A stretch of 10,610 nucleotides of DNA from positions 1 through 10,610 of the forward strand of contig CALUJT010000287.1 of NCBI GenBank assembly GCA_944321005.1, given 5' to 3'. The translations under genes were made by a program, and so were the position numbers. This document shows positions 1 to 6,853 of this stretch, one piece after another; the stretch's first letter is position 1, and every line of letters begins with the position of its first letter. A model generated the notes under the pieces. That model was not told the origin of the DNA. It did not search any database and saw only the letters and a program-made list of their open reading frames with translations. The stretch comes from an uncultured Atopobiaceae bacterium. GTDB taxonomy: Bacteria > Actinomycetota > Coriobacteriia > Coriobacteriales > Atopobiaceae.

Positions 1-45
1 CAGGTCATCATGCGGGCGAGCGCGCCGCCCGCCCTGGACGGCTGA
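1..45 (+). CDS. Possible 3' end of an upstream gene
   Basis: Frame 1 is open from the window edge to a TGA at 43-45 and would encode 14 C-terminal residues ending in ...PPALDG. Nothing in so short a stretch identifies a family. The only support is that the frame is open and that the DNA after the stop has no good coding frame. It could equally be non-coding. It is listed so that a reader with the flanking sequence can test it. Confidence 0.2.
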   Translation, partial: QVIMRASAPPALDG

Positions 46-406
46 CCGGTTGCGTGCAGACGACCCACATACGGCAGCAGACCGGACGGCCGTGCGGAGG
101 GTGCGCGCCGCTGGACGGGCGCGACGCGCGGCTGACATGGCGCCGGTGTCCCTTGCATCAGGCCATGGGCGCACGCCGCGCGCGGCTGAACCCGGACATG
201 CGGAGGCAGACCGCGCAGCGGGCTGCCGGAGCCGCGGTGAAGACGCGCACGGCACGCGCCCATGGCCGTCCCGGTTGACGCGCACGCGCCATGGCTGCCG
301 CGTGGCGCGAACGGCCCGGCAGCGCACCCGGAGCGCGGGCGGCCGGGCTGCGGACAAGCCTCGATGGCGCAGCGCGCGGCCGGGCAGGCGGCCAGGACTG
401 GCGGCG
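46..406. other. Extremely GC-rich stretch with no convincing gene
   Basis: Two sampled 60-base lines count 46/60 (181-240) and 50/60 (301-360) G+C, higher than the roughly 40/60 of the surrounding genes. The frame starting at base 2 stays open to 460, but it encodes a monotonous Arg/Ala/Gly-rich string with no recognisable motif. At this GC content stops are rare, so openness means little. Short internal repeats are visible: an 11-base direct repeat CGCGCGGCTGA at 125-135 and 179-189, and a 12-base inverted pair at 161-172 and 256-267. It may be a structured non-coding region, a decayed gene or an island boundary. No function can be assigned. Confidence 0.55.
161..267. repeat. 12-base inverted repeat pair
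   Basis: GGCCATGGGCGC at 161-172 is the exact reverse complement of GCGCCCATGGCC at 256-267, with 83 bases between. Both contain the NcoI-like palindrome CCATGG, which is also seen in GCGCCATGGC at 286-295. In DNA this GC-rich, some inverted repeats are expected by chance, so a biological role is uncertain. Confidence 0.4.
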
Positions 407-481
407 AAAACACATCATTTTTATGCAGCCCCTTCTGATCTACAGTCGGTGCATTATTGATGTTTGGAAGTATTCGGGCCA

Positions 482-508
482 TGTTCCTGCGGGGCTGTTT
501 CAGGAACA
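482..508. repeat. Inverted repeat upstream of the R-M operon, possible operator
   Basis: TGTTCCTG at 482-489 and CAGGAACA at 501-508 form a perfect 8-base inverted repeat around an 11-base spacer. It lies 108-134 bases before the methyltransferase start and overlaps the expected -35 region of the TAAAAT -10 candidate at 523-528, which is where a repressor or control protein would bind. Only a short, imperfect T run (TTTT at 510-513) follows, so it is a weak candidate for a terminator of an upstream transcript. Confidence 0.4.
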
Positions 509-528
509 GTTTTCCGCTTTGGTAAAAT
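499..528 (+). promoter_or_regulatory. Possible promoter of the restriction-modification operon
   Basis: A -10-like TAAAAT at 523-528 (5 of 6 to TATAAT) lies 18 bases after TTCAGG at 499-504, a poor -35. It is in the AT-richer leader (407-615) immediately upstream of the operon, and no comparably good -10 is seen closer to the start codon. The weak -35 would fit a promoter dependent on an activator or subject to repression at the overlapping inverted repeat. This is inferred from position and base composition. Confidence 0.3.
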
Positions 529-567
529 TAGGTTTGTCAAGCTAGTTTGCTCGTAGTCCGCGAAGGT

Positions 568-583
568 GAATTATCGGCTACGT
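568..583 (+). repeat. Left copy of a direct repeat flanking the R-M operon
   Basis: GAATTATCGGCTACGT here resembles GAATTACCTCGCTACGT at 6097-6113: 15 positions agree with one single-base gap and one substitution. This copy is 32 bases before the methyltransferase start codon. The other is 31 bases after the end of the helicase gene, in the same orientation. A recombination scar or a shared regulatory site would both explain it, and chance is not excluded. Confidence 0.35.
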
Positions 584-615
584 TGCCATGGTCTCCGTAA
601 GGGGGTGTCTCGTCT

Positions 616-2730
616 ATGGTGTCGTTGTGTTCGAATAGCCCTGCCTCAGACGATGATGCCCCGCGTGTCGCCCGCTTTCTCGCGTCGGGGTTCATCGAGT
701 CGTTCGAGCGGCGACATCCCACGCGCGTCCTCGAGACCCTGCTCTGCGACAGGACGACCGGCCGCAACATCACCTGGGCGGACGGTGAGTACGAGCGCCT
801 TGGGGACGGCTATCGCGGCGACGACGAGATCACCGTGGAGAGGATCACCGGCATGAGCTCGGGGGTCATCAAGCCTCGGGTCTCCAAGGCGCAGGAGCGC
901 CAGTCGCAGCGAACCAAGACGCGAGCCGAGGTGTTCACGCCTTCGTGGCTCGTGAACAGGATGAACAACTACCTCGACCGGGACTGGTTCCGGCGGGGCG
1001 ACGTCTTCAGCTCGGAGACGCCCAACGGTTGGAATACGAGCCGCGAGGGGATTCGGTTCCCCAAGGACAGGGGGCGCGGCTGGCACGCCTACGTCGAGAG
1101 CAGGCGGCTCGAGATAACATGCGGGGAGGCGCCCTTCGTGTGCTCGCGCTATGACACGGTTACGGGCGAGGAGATTCCCGTCGAGGACCGCATCGGCTTT
1201 CTCGACCGCAAGCTCCGCGTCGTGACCGAGCGAACCAGAACGCCAAGCGACTGGGTCAAGTGGGCGCTCGCCGCACTCAAGGCGACGCACGGCTTCGAGT
1301 TTCAGGGGGACAACCTCCTCATCGCCCGCGTCAACGTGCTCGAGACATTCTGCGAGCATTTTCGCCGTCGCTGGGGCTCTGAGCCCTCCGAGGAGGACGT
1401 GGAGCGGGCGGCATGGGTCGTGTCGTGGAACCTCTGGCAGATGAACGGGTTCACGGACGCGGTCCCGACCACAAAATCGGATGCCCCCGTGCAGTCGGTG
1501 CTCTTCGGCTACGAGGAGCCGAAGCCCGAGCCGGTGCAGCTCTCGCTGTTCGACGCGCTCGGCGCCGACGACCTCGGAGATGCGGCGCTAACGCCCGGCG
1601 AGCAGGAGGATGGGGAGGCCATCCCGCTCTGCGTCATCTACGACTGGCAAGAGGGAAGGCCGTTCGAGTACGTGTCACTGAAAGGCAAGGCGTGTCCGAT
1701 GGAGAAGAAGTTCTACGCGGTGATTGGCAACCCGCCGTACCAAGCTGACCCTGAGCAGGGAAGCACTCGATCTCTTCCAATCTACGACAAGTTCATGGAC
1801 GAGGCGTTCAAAGTTGCGGACCACGTAGAGCTAATCACTCCAGCACGGTTCCTATTCAACTCCGGGCAGACGAAAGAGCAGTGGAACCAGAAGATGCTCA
1901 ACGACCGACACTTTGAGGTTCTGGAGTACGAGCCGGACTCAAGTAAGGTCTTTTCTGGGGTTGATATCAAGGGCGGGGTGGCGATATCCCATTGGGATTC
2001 CTCGGGGGACCACGAGCCAATTGGTAGGTTCATTCCCGACTCGAACCTGAGGAATATCTATAACAAGGCCGCCGCGAAGTCACTTGACGCAAGCCTCACG
2101 AGTATCTGTGGGACGCAATGCAACTACAACTTCTCCGAGCTGTATGCAGACCATCCTGACTACAGCGAGTACATCTCTGGAGAGGGGCGTCACAGCCAGC
2201 TGAAGTCAAACGCTCTGGTCAAGGTGCCCATCTTTACAGAAGAGAAATCCGAGGCGGATGACTTGCGCATCTTCGGGCTTGTGGGGCGAGAAAGGGCTTA
2301 TCGCTATTGCCTCCGTCGGTACATCGATCAGGATAACGACAGCCTCATGAAGTGGAAGGTTGTCATTCCAGCCTCCAATGGGTCTGGCAAGCTCGGCGAA
2401 GTCATATCCTCTCCCGTGGTTGAGGGACCCGGGACGGGATTCACTCAGACGTTCATGTGTGTCGGTCGCTTCGACAGCAGAGAAGAAGCTGAGGCAGCAT
2501 TGAAATACGTCAAGACAAAGTTCTGTAGGCTGCTTCTTGGTGTATACAAGAACACTCAGCACAACCCGCCTATCAAATGGCAGGCGATTCCCCTCCAGGA
2601 CTTTACCCCATCCTCCGACATCGACTGGTCGAGGCCCGTATCCGACATAGACCGCCAGCTGTACCGCAAGTACGGCCTCGACGACGACGAGATTGAGTTC
2701 ATCGAGTCGCACGTGAATGAGATGGGGTAG
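616..2730 (+). CDS. Eco57I-type N6-adenine DNA methyltransferase of an R-M system
   Basis: This 704-residue protein is predicted to methylate adenine at N6 in a specific DNA sequence, protecting self DNA from the restriction partner encoded next. Visible motifs in order: FTPSWLV at residues 107-113, the region that precedes the SAM site in these enzymes; a divergent SAM motif I, LEITCGEAPF at 165-174 (commonly DPACGSGxF); a GFEFQGDNLL segment at 226-235, probably motif II/III; and catalytic motif IV NPPY at 372-375. Residues of about 380-655 should hold target recognition, and the last 50 residues (DWSRP...DRQLYRKYGL...) form a separate GC-rich tail. The ATG at 616 has AAGGGGGTG 8 bases upstream. 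The helicase gene starts 2 bases after the stop, so the two are surely co-transcribed. DNA for residues of about 375-655 is about 51% GC against about 67% on either side. The Eco57I family includes fused restriction-modification enzymes, but no nuclease motif is evident here. Confidence 0.88.
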   Translation: MVSLCSNSPASDDDAPRVARFLASGFIESFERRHPTRVLETLLCDRTTGRNITWADGEYERLGDGYRGDDEITVERITGMSSGVIKPRVSKAQERQSQRTKTRAEVFTPSWLVNRMNNYLDRDWFRRGDVFSSETPNGWNTSREGIRFPKDRGRGWHAYVESRRLEITCGEAPFVCSRYDTVTGEEIPVEDRIGFLDRKLRVVTERTRTPSDWVKWALAALKATHGFEFQGDNLLIARVNVLETFCEHFRRRWGSEPSEEDVERAAWVVSWNLWQMNGFTDAVPTTKSDAPVQSVLFGYEEPKPEPVQLSLFDALGADDLGDAALTPGEQEDGEAIPLCVIYDWQEGRPFEYVSLKGKACPMEKKFYAVIGNPPYQADPEQGSTRSLPIYDKFMDEAFKVADHVELITPARFLFNSGQTKEQWNQKMLNDRHFEVLEYEPDSSKVFSGVDIKGGVAISHWDSSGDHEPIGRFIPDSNLRNIYNKAAAKSLDASLTSICGTQCNYNFSELYADHPDYSEYISGEGRHSQLKSNALVKVPIFTEEKSEADDLRIFGLVGRERAYRYCLRRYIDQDNDSLMKWKVVIPASNGSGKLGEVISSPVVEGPGTGFTQTFMCVGRFDSREEAEAALKYVKTKFCRLLLGVYKNTQHNPPIKWQAIPLQDFTPSSDIDWSRPVSDIDRQLYRKYGLDDDEIEFIESHVNEMG

Positions 2731-2732
2731 CC

Positions 2733-5700
2733 ATGGCCTTCACCGACATCACCGGCAAGGTAAAGGCCGCCCGCCCCGCGCTCCCGCAGATCTACGCCTA
2801 CACGACGCCTGAGATTCGCCGTCACGACGGATGGACGAAGATCGGCTACACCGAGCAGGACGTCGAGACTCGCGTCAAGCAGCAGACGCACACGGCCAAC
2901 GTCCACTACGTCATCCACTGGCACGGCAACGCAACCTACGAGGACACGGGCGAGACGTTCCGTGACACCGACTTCCACGGCTACCTGAAGAGGCTCGGCA
3001 TTCCGAACGAGCCCGACACCGAGTGGTACGAGATTGAGCCCGCCCCCGCGAAGACTCGCTTCTACGAGTTCCGCGAGAACCACGGTGTCGTGGGCGGCCC
3101 TGCCGCCGTCGAGTACCGCCTGCGCGACGAGCAGGAGCTGGCGGTCGAGCACGCGGCGGTGTACGCCCGGGGCCACGAGCGGGGCGAGTTCCTCTGGAAC
3201 GCGAAGCCGCGCTTCGGCAAGACGCTCGCGAGCTACGACCTGTGCCGGAGGCTCGGCGCCGAGAAGGTCCTCATCGTGACGAACCGCCCCGCCATCGCGA
3301 ACTCCTGGTACGACGACTACGTGAAGTTCGTCGGCTCCGAGTCGGGGCTCTGCTTCGTGAGCTCCGTCGACGCGCTCAGGGGCAGGCCGCACTGCCTGAC
3401 GCGCGAGCAGTACGTCGAGAACCTCCGCCACGGCGGGCCGCGGGGATTCATCGAGTTCGTCAGCCTGCAGGACCTCAAGGGCTCTATCGAGTTCGGGGGC
3501 AGGTACGACAAGCTCTCCCACGTCGCCGACCTTGAGTGGGACGTCCTCATCATCGACGAGGCGCACGAGGGAGTGGACACGTTCAAGACCGACGTGGCCT
3601 TCGACCACATAAGGCGCAGGTTCACCCTCCACCTCTCGGGGACGCCGTTCAAGGCGATCGCCAACGAGAAGTTCCCCACCGACGCCATCTACAACTGGAC
3701 GTACGCCGACGAGCAGAAGGCGAAGCACGACTGGGACGACCCCGAGCGACCGAACCCCTACGCCGACCTACCTCGCCTCAACATGTTCACCTACCAGATG
3801 AGCGACATCGTGGCTGACGAGGTGCGACGCGGGTGCGACATCGACGGCGAGACGGTGGATTACGCCTTCGACCTGAACGAGTTCTTCGCCACGAACGAGA
3901 ACGGCTGCTTCGTCCACAACGACGAAGTGAACCGCTTCCTCGACGCGCTCACCACGCAGAGAAAGTTCCCCTTCTCGACGCCTGAGCTGCGCGACGAGCT
4001 CCGCCACACGTTATGGATGCTCAACCGCGTGGACTCCGCGAAGGCGCTCGCGAGGAAGCTGAAGAGGCACCCCGTGTTCAGCGACTATGAGGTCGTGCTC
4101 GCCGCAGGCGATGGGAGGCTCGACGACGAGGAGGAGACGGCGAGGGCATTCGACAGGGTGCGCGAGGCCATCGCCAACCACGACAGGACCATCACGATCT
4201 CGGTGGGACAGCTGACGACCGGCGTCACCGTGCCCGAGTGGACTGCGGTGCTCATGCTCTCCAACATGAAGAGTCCCTCGCTCTACATGCAGGCCGCTTT
4301 CCGCGCCCAGAACCCGTGTCTGTTCTGCGTCGACGGTAAGTTTCTCCGCAAGGAGAACGCCTACGTCTTCGACTTCGACCCGGCACGCACGCTCACCATC
4401 TTCGAGGAGTTCGCCAACGACCTCTACACCGACACCGCGTCGGGCGGCGGCACGCTCGACGACCGCAAGCGGCGCGTCCGCACGCTGCTCAACTTCTTCC
4501 CCGTCATCGGCGAGGACGAGGGCGGCGAGATGGTGGAGCTCGACGCCGAGCGTGTGCTCTCCATCCCGCGCAAGATCCGGTCGCGCGAGGTGGTGCGCCG
4601 CGGCTTCATGAGCGACTTCCTCTTCCAGAACATCGGCAACGTCTTCCGCGCCCCCGCCGAGGTCATCGAGGTGCTGCAGAAGATGGAGCCCTACAAGGCG
4701 CCCTCGGAGGACCTCGGCGTGAGGCCCGACACCGCCGACGAGCTCGACCTCGACGAGAACGGGGAGGTCGACGTCCCTCGCGAGCAGGTCGTTGGGCTTG
4801 CCGAGGGCCTGTTCGGGGACAAGATCTACGGTGACATCGCCGTGGAGTTCGACGGTGCCATCGACTCCATCTCCCTCGAGAGGGCCGACAACCCCGACGA
4901 CGCCTTCCTCGACGAGCTGGCCCGCGCCTTCGGCTCGGGCATCGCAGACCCCCTCGTCGAGGCGGCGAAGCAGAAGTACGGCTCGGACATGCGCCCCGCG
5001 CAGCAGAGGAAGGTGGAGCGCCGCATCAAGGCGGACGTCGACATCAAGCTCAACCGCGAGGTCGGCAACTTCAACATCGCGCGCAACAGAATCGAGCGGG
5101 AGCGTGAGCAGGAGCTCGAGCGCGCCGAGACGCAGGGGGAGGCCGATCGCATCAACCGAGCGCACGACGAGCGACTGGAGGATGCCCGCAGGGACCTCGT
5201 CACCAGTCTGAGGGAGGCGCGGGGCGAGCTCGTGAGGAGCGCGGGCGAGACGGTCGTGCGCGAGGTCGAGACCGCCAGGCGCGAGGCGAAGAAGCAGACC
5301 CTCGAGGGGAACATCCGAGACCACCTGCGCGGCTTCTCGAGGACGATACCCTCGTTCCTCATGGCATACGGGGACGAGGGTACGACGCTTGCGAACTTCG
5401 ACCAGATCATCCCTCCCGACGTGTTCCAGGAGGTGACGAGCGTCACCGTCGACCAGTTCAGGCTGCTGCGCGACGGCGGGGACGTCGCGGACCCCGAGAC
5501 TGGCGAGCCCGTCCACTTCGAGGGGCAGCTCTTCGGCCCCGTGGTGTTCGACGACTCCGTGAGGGAGTTCATCGCGCTGCGAGGGAGGCTTGCCAACTAC
5601 TTCGACGAGGGCCAGGACGAGGACATCTTCGACTACGTGCCGCCGCAGAAGACCAACCAGATCTTCACGCCCCGGCGCGTGGTGACGCGCATGCTCGACC

Positions 5701-6065
5701 TGTTCGAGCGGGAGAACCCTGGCTGCTTCGACGACCCGAACCACACCTTCGCGGACCTCTACATGAAGTCCGGCATCTACATCGCCGAGGTCGTCAAGCG
5801 CCTGTACAACAGCCCGAGGATGCGGGAGCTCATGCCGGACGACCGGGAGAGGCTCGACCACATCCTCGAGAGGCAGGTCTTCGGCATCGCGCCGACGGAG
5901 ATCATCTACCAGATCTCGACGCACTACATCCTCGGCTATGACAACGAGGTCGGCGGGGACTGCGACACCAACTTCGTGATGGCGGACTCTGCCGAGCTCG
6001 CAAAGGAGGGCAGGCTGGCGGAGTTCGTCGAGGAGGCGTTCGGGGGGAAGCTTGCGGGTGAGTGA
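2733..6065 (+). CDS. GIY-YIG/DEAH helicase restriction protein with methylase-like C terminus
   Basis: A 1110-residue protein, probably the DNA-translocating and cleaving subunit paired with the methyltransferase upstream. The N-terminal ~90 residues resemble a GIY-YIG/T5orf172 nuclease: IYAY at 20-23, KIGYT at 36-40, Arg47, then candidate acidic and His residues around 74-82. A superfamily 2 helicase follows: Walker A AKPRFGKT at 157-164, Walker B DEAH at 275-278, motif III SGTP at 302-305, motif V GQLTTGVTVPEW near 492-503, and a motif VI-like QAAFRAQNP at 520-528. Residues of about 760-870 are highly charged (RIEREREQELERAE type) and probably coiled coil. The end resembles the SAM half of an N6-methylase (FTPRRVV at 978-984, FADLYMKSGIYI at 1006-1017), but motif I is decayed and no NPPY follows, so it probably binds DNA or the partner rather than methylating. 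The start is ATG 2 bases after the previous stop, with a modest GGGG upstream. The family is inferred from motifs. Which domain cuts is not proven. Confidence 0.88.
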   Translation: MAFTDITGKVKAARPALPQIYAYTTPEIRRHDGWTKIGYTEQDVETRVKQQTHTANVHYVIHWHGNATYEDTGETFRDTDFHGYLKRLGIPNEPDTEWYEIEPAPAKTRFYEFRENHGVVGGPAAVEYRLRDEQELAVEHAAVYARGHERGEFLWNAKPRFGKTLASYDLCRRLGAEKVLIVTNRPAIANSWYDDYVKFVGSESGLCFVSSVDALRGRPHCLTREQYVENLRHGGPRGFIEFVSLQDLKGSIEFGGRYDKLSHVADLEWDVLIIDEAHEGVDTFKTDVAFDHIRRRFTLHLSGTPFKAIANEKFPTDAIYNWTYADEQKAKHDWDDPERPNPYADLPRLNMFTYQMSDIVADEVRRGCDIDGETVDYAFDLNEFFATNENGCFVHNDEVNRFLDALTTQRKFPFSTPELRDELRHTLWMLNRVDSAKALARKLKRHPVFSDYEVVLAAGDGRLDDEEETARAFDRVREAIANHDRTITISVGQLTTGVTVPEWTAVLMLSNMKSPSLYMQAAFRAQNPCLFCVDGKFLRKENAYVFDFDPARTLTIFEEFANDLYTDTASGGGTLDDRKRRVRTLLNFFPVIGEDEGGEMVELDAERVLSIPRKIRSREVVRRGFMSDFLFQNIGNVFRAPAEVIEVLQKMEPYKAPSEDLGVRPDTADELDLDENGEVDVPREQVVGLAEGLFGDKIYGDIAVEFDGAIDSISLERADNPDDAFLDELARAFGSGIADPLVEAAKQKYGSDMRPAQQRKVERRIKADVDIKLNREVGNFNIARNRIEREREQELERAETQGEADRINRAHDERLEDARRDLVTSLREARGELVRSAGETVVREVETARREAKKQTLEGNIRDHLRGFSRTIPSFLMAYGDEGTTLANFDQIIPPDVFQEVTSVTVDQFRLLRDGGDVADPETGEPVHFEGQLFGPVVFDDSVREFIALRGRLANYFDEGQDEDIFDYVPPQKTNQIFTPRRVVTRMLDLFERENPGCFDDPNHTFADLYMKSGIYIAEVVKRLYNSPRMRELMPDDRERLDHILERQVFGIAPTEIIYQISTHYILGYDNEVGGDCDTNFVMADSAELAKEGRLAEFVEEAFGGKLAGE

Positions 6066-6096
6066 TGTGTGCGAGTTGCGAAAGGGAGAGGGAATG

Positions 6097-6136
6097 GAAT
6101 TACCTCGCTACGTCAGCTCAGCGCTCAGGGTAATTC
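6097..6136. repeat. Inverted repeat containing the right copy of the flanking repeat
   Basis: GAATTACC at 6097-6104 pairs perfectly with GGTAATTC at 6129-6136 around 24 bases. The left arm is also the start of the 6097-6113 direct repeat that matches 568-583. The stem would be AT-rich with a long loop and no T tail, so a protein-binding or recombination site is more likely than a terminator. It lies 37-76 bases upstream of the TGCTATGAT promoter element. Confidence 0.4.
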
Positions 6137-6172
6137 AGATTAACACAACGACTTTCATTTTTGTAGAATTAT

Positions 6173-6181
6173 TGCTATGAT
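6173..6181 (+). promoter_or_regulatory. Extended -10 promoter for the 212-residue/HTH/Abi operon
   Basis: TGCTATGAT is a textbook extended -10 (TG, one base, then TATGAT, 5 of 6 to consensus). The -35 is poor (TTTCAT at 6153-6158, 17-base spacer), as is common for extended -10 promoters. Transcription would begin near 6188 and give a leader of about 27 bases ending in the AGGAGG ribosome binding site. It sits in the most AT-rich part of the gap. Confidence 0.55.
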
Positions 6182-6185
6182 ACTT

Positions 6186-6202
6186 ACATCGTATAGTGAT
6201 GT
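6186..6202. promoter_or_regulatory. Operator-like palindrome at the transcription start
   Basis: ACATC at 6186-6190 and GATGT at 6198-6202 form an inverted repeat around GTATAGT. It covers the predicted transcription start just downstream of the extended -10 and ends one base before AGGAGG. This is a typical place for autorepression by an XRE-type HTH protein, and the second gene of the operon encodes one. Five-base arms are short, so the assignment is tentative. Confidence 0.35.
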
Positions 6203-6203
6203 T

Positions 6204-6209
6204 AGGAGG
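6204..6209 (+). promoter_or_regulatory. Ribosome binding site that fixes a TTG start
   Basis: A perfect AGGAGG is followed by 5 bases and then TTG at 6215. No ATG or GTG in this frame is as well placed, so the site is the main reason for choosing the TTG start of the next gene. Confidence 0.75.
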
Positions 6210-6214
6210 CAGCG

Positions 6215-6853
6215 TTGATTCAATGCCCCTTGTACACCCCCTATGACCTCGAGATTCTGAGGCCGCTCGGCGGCACCGATTTTGTTGAGCACGCAGTGAG
6301 GGCAGTCCGTACCGGATTCAAGGCGGGAATTAGCCACTGTCGGGCGGACTTTGCCGACATGTCCAGCTGTGATGTTGTGGGCGACTACTGTCGCGCGAAG
6401 ATTAACGAGGCAGTCGCAGGCCTTGCTGCAGCCAGTGGGCTCGAGTGCACCTATGAGAAGCCCGAGCGGCAGCGCTACCATAGTCCAGTCATCAGGGCCG
6501 GCGGAACCGTGCTGACGGTTGCGCGGATGTATGGCAATCGCAATGTAACCCGCCCTTCAGGGCTGCGGTGCAATCTTGCCCAGCTGCGCCTATTTGACTT
6601 GGATGACACTCGTAGCTTTGCTTATGATGACGACGTGCGAGCCCTAATCCTTGCTTATTCACTCCGAGCTAAGGGACAGCGGTACCTCATCCAGCGAATC
6701 GAACTCCAAGAGATTGGGATTTCGCCTGAGGATGTTACTCACCGTATAGACCTTCTTTCGAAAGTGGCTGTACAATCTGCCACCACTCAAGCGGTTGTGT
6801 TTGATGATTTCGACATCAAGCCAAAGGAAGGACTGTTGAGGAAGCATGCCTGA
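6215..6853 (+). CDS. Unrecognised 212-residue protein, first gene of the XRE-ImmA/Abi operon
   Basis: I do not recognise this protein. It starts at TTG with AGGAGG 5 bases upstream and overlaps the HTH-metallopeptidase gene by 8 bases, so translation is probably coupled. No signal peptide, membrane segment, Walker motif or HTH is evident, and a soluble cytoplasmic protein is likely. The N-terminal half has several Cys and His residues (C4, HC near 41-42, C52, C58) without a clear zinc pattern. The middle (near 91-120, VIRAGGTVLTVARM then GNRNVTRPSGLR) looks beta-rich. The C-terminal third looks helical and ends in a charged tail. GC is about 48% in a sampled line, well below the R-M genes and Abi domain, which suggests separate acquisition. 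Its placement suggests a partner, substrate or antitoxin of the peptidase-regulator, or a sensor for the system. That is inference from context only. Confidence 0.75.
   Translation: MIQCPLYTPYDLEILRPLGGTDFVEHAVRAVRTGFKAGISHCRADFADMSSCDVVGDYCRAKINEAVAGLAAASGLECTYEKPERQRYHSPVIRAGGTVLTVARMYGNRNVTRPSGLRCNLAQLRLFDLDDTRSFAYDDDVRALILAYSLRAKGQRYLIQRIELQEIGISPEDVTHRIDLLSKVAVQSATTQAVVFDDFDIKPKEGLLRKHA

Larger units (their letters stand above)
6066..6203. other. AT-richer intergenic region between the two operons
   Basis: This gap contains no ORF of note. It holds the right copy of the flanking repeat, an 8-base inverted repeat, an extended -10 promoter and a small operator-like palindrome, annotated separately. 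No T-tailed hairpin follows the helicase stop, so a classical rho-independent terminator for the R-M operon is not visible and read-through into the next operon is possible. Confidence 0.7.

Noticed and set aside
50..460. 136-codon + strand frame in the GC-rich leader
   Set aside because: It is Arg/Ala/Gly-rich without motifs and has a TTG start with no ribosome binding site. Stops are rare at about 80% GC, and the frame runs unchanged across the sharp composition edge at 407.
2556..3728. 390-codon - strand open frame over the methylase/helicase junction
   Set aside because: It spans the antisense of two coding regions and shows no recognisable motif, so it is explained by codon bias.
4011..5924. 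637-codon open frame on the - strand inside the helicase gene
   Set aside because: It is antisense to clear helicase motifs, has Val/Leu/Arg/Glu-biased composition typical of antisense frames in high-GC DNA, and has no domain motif.
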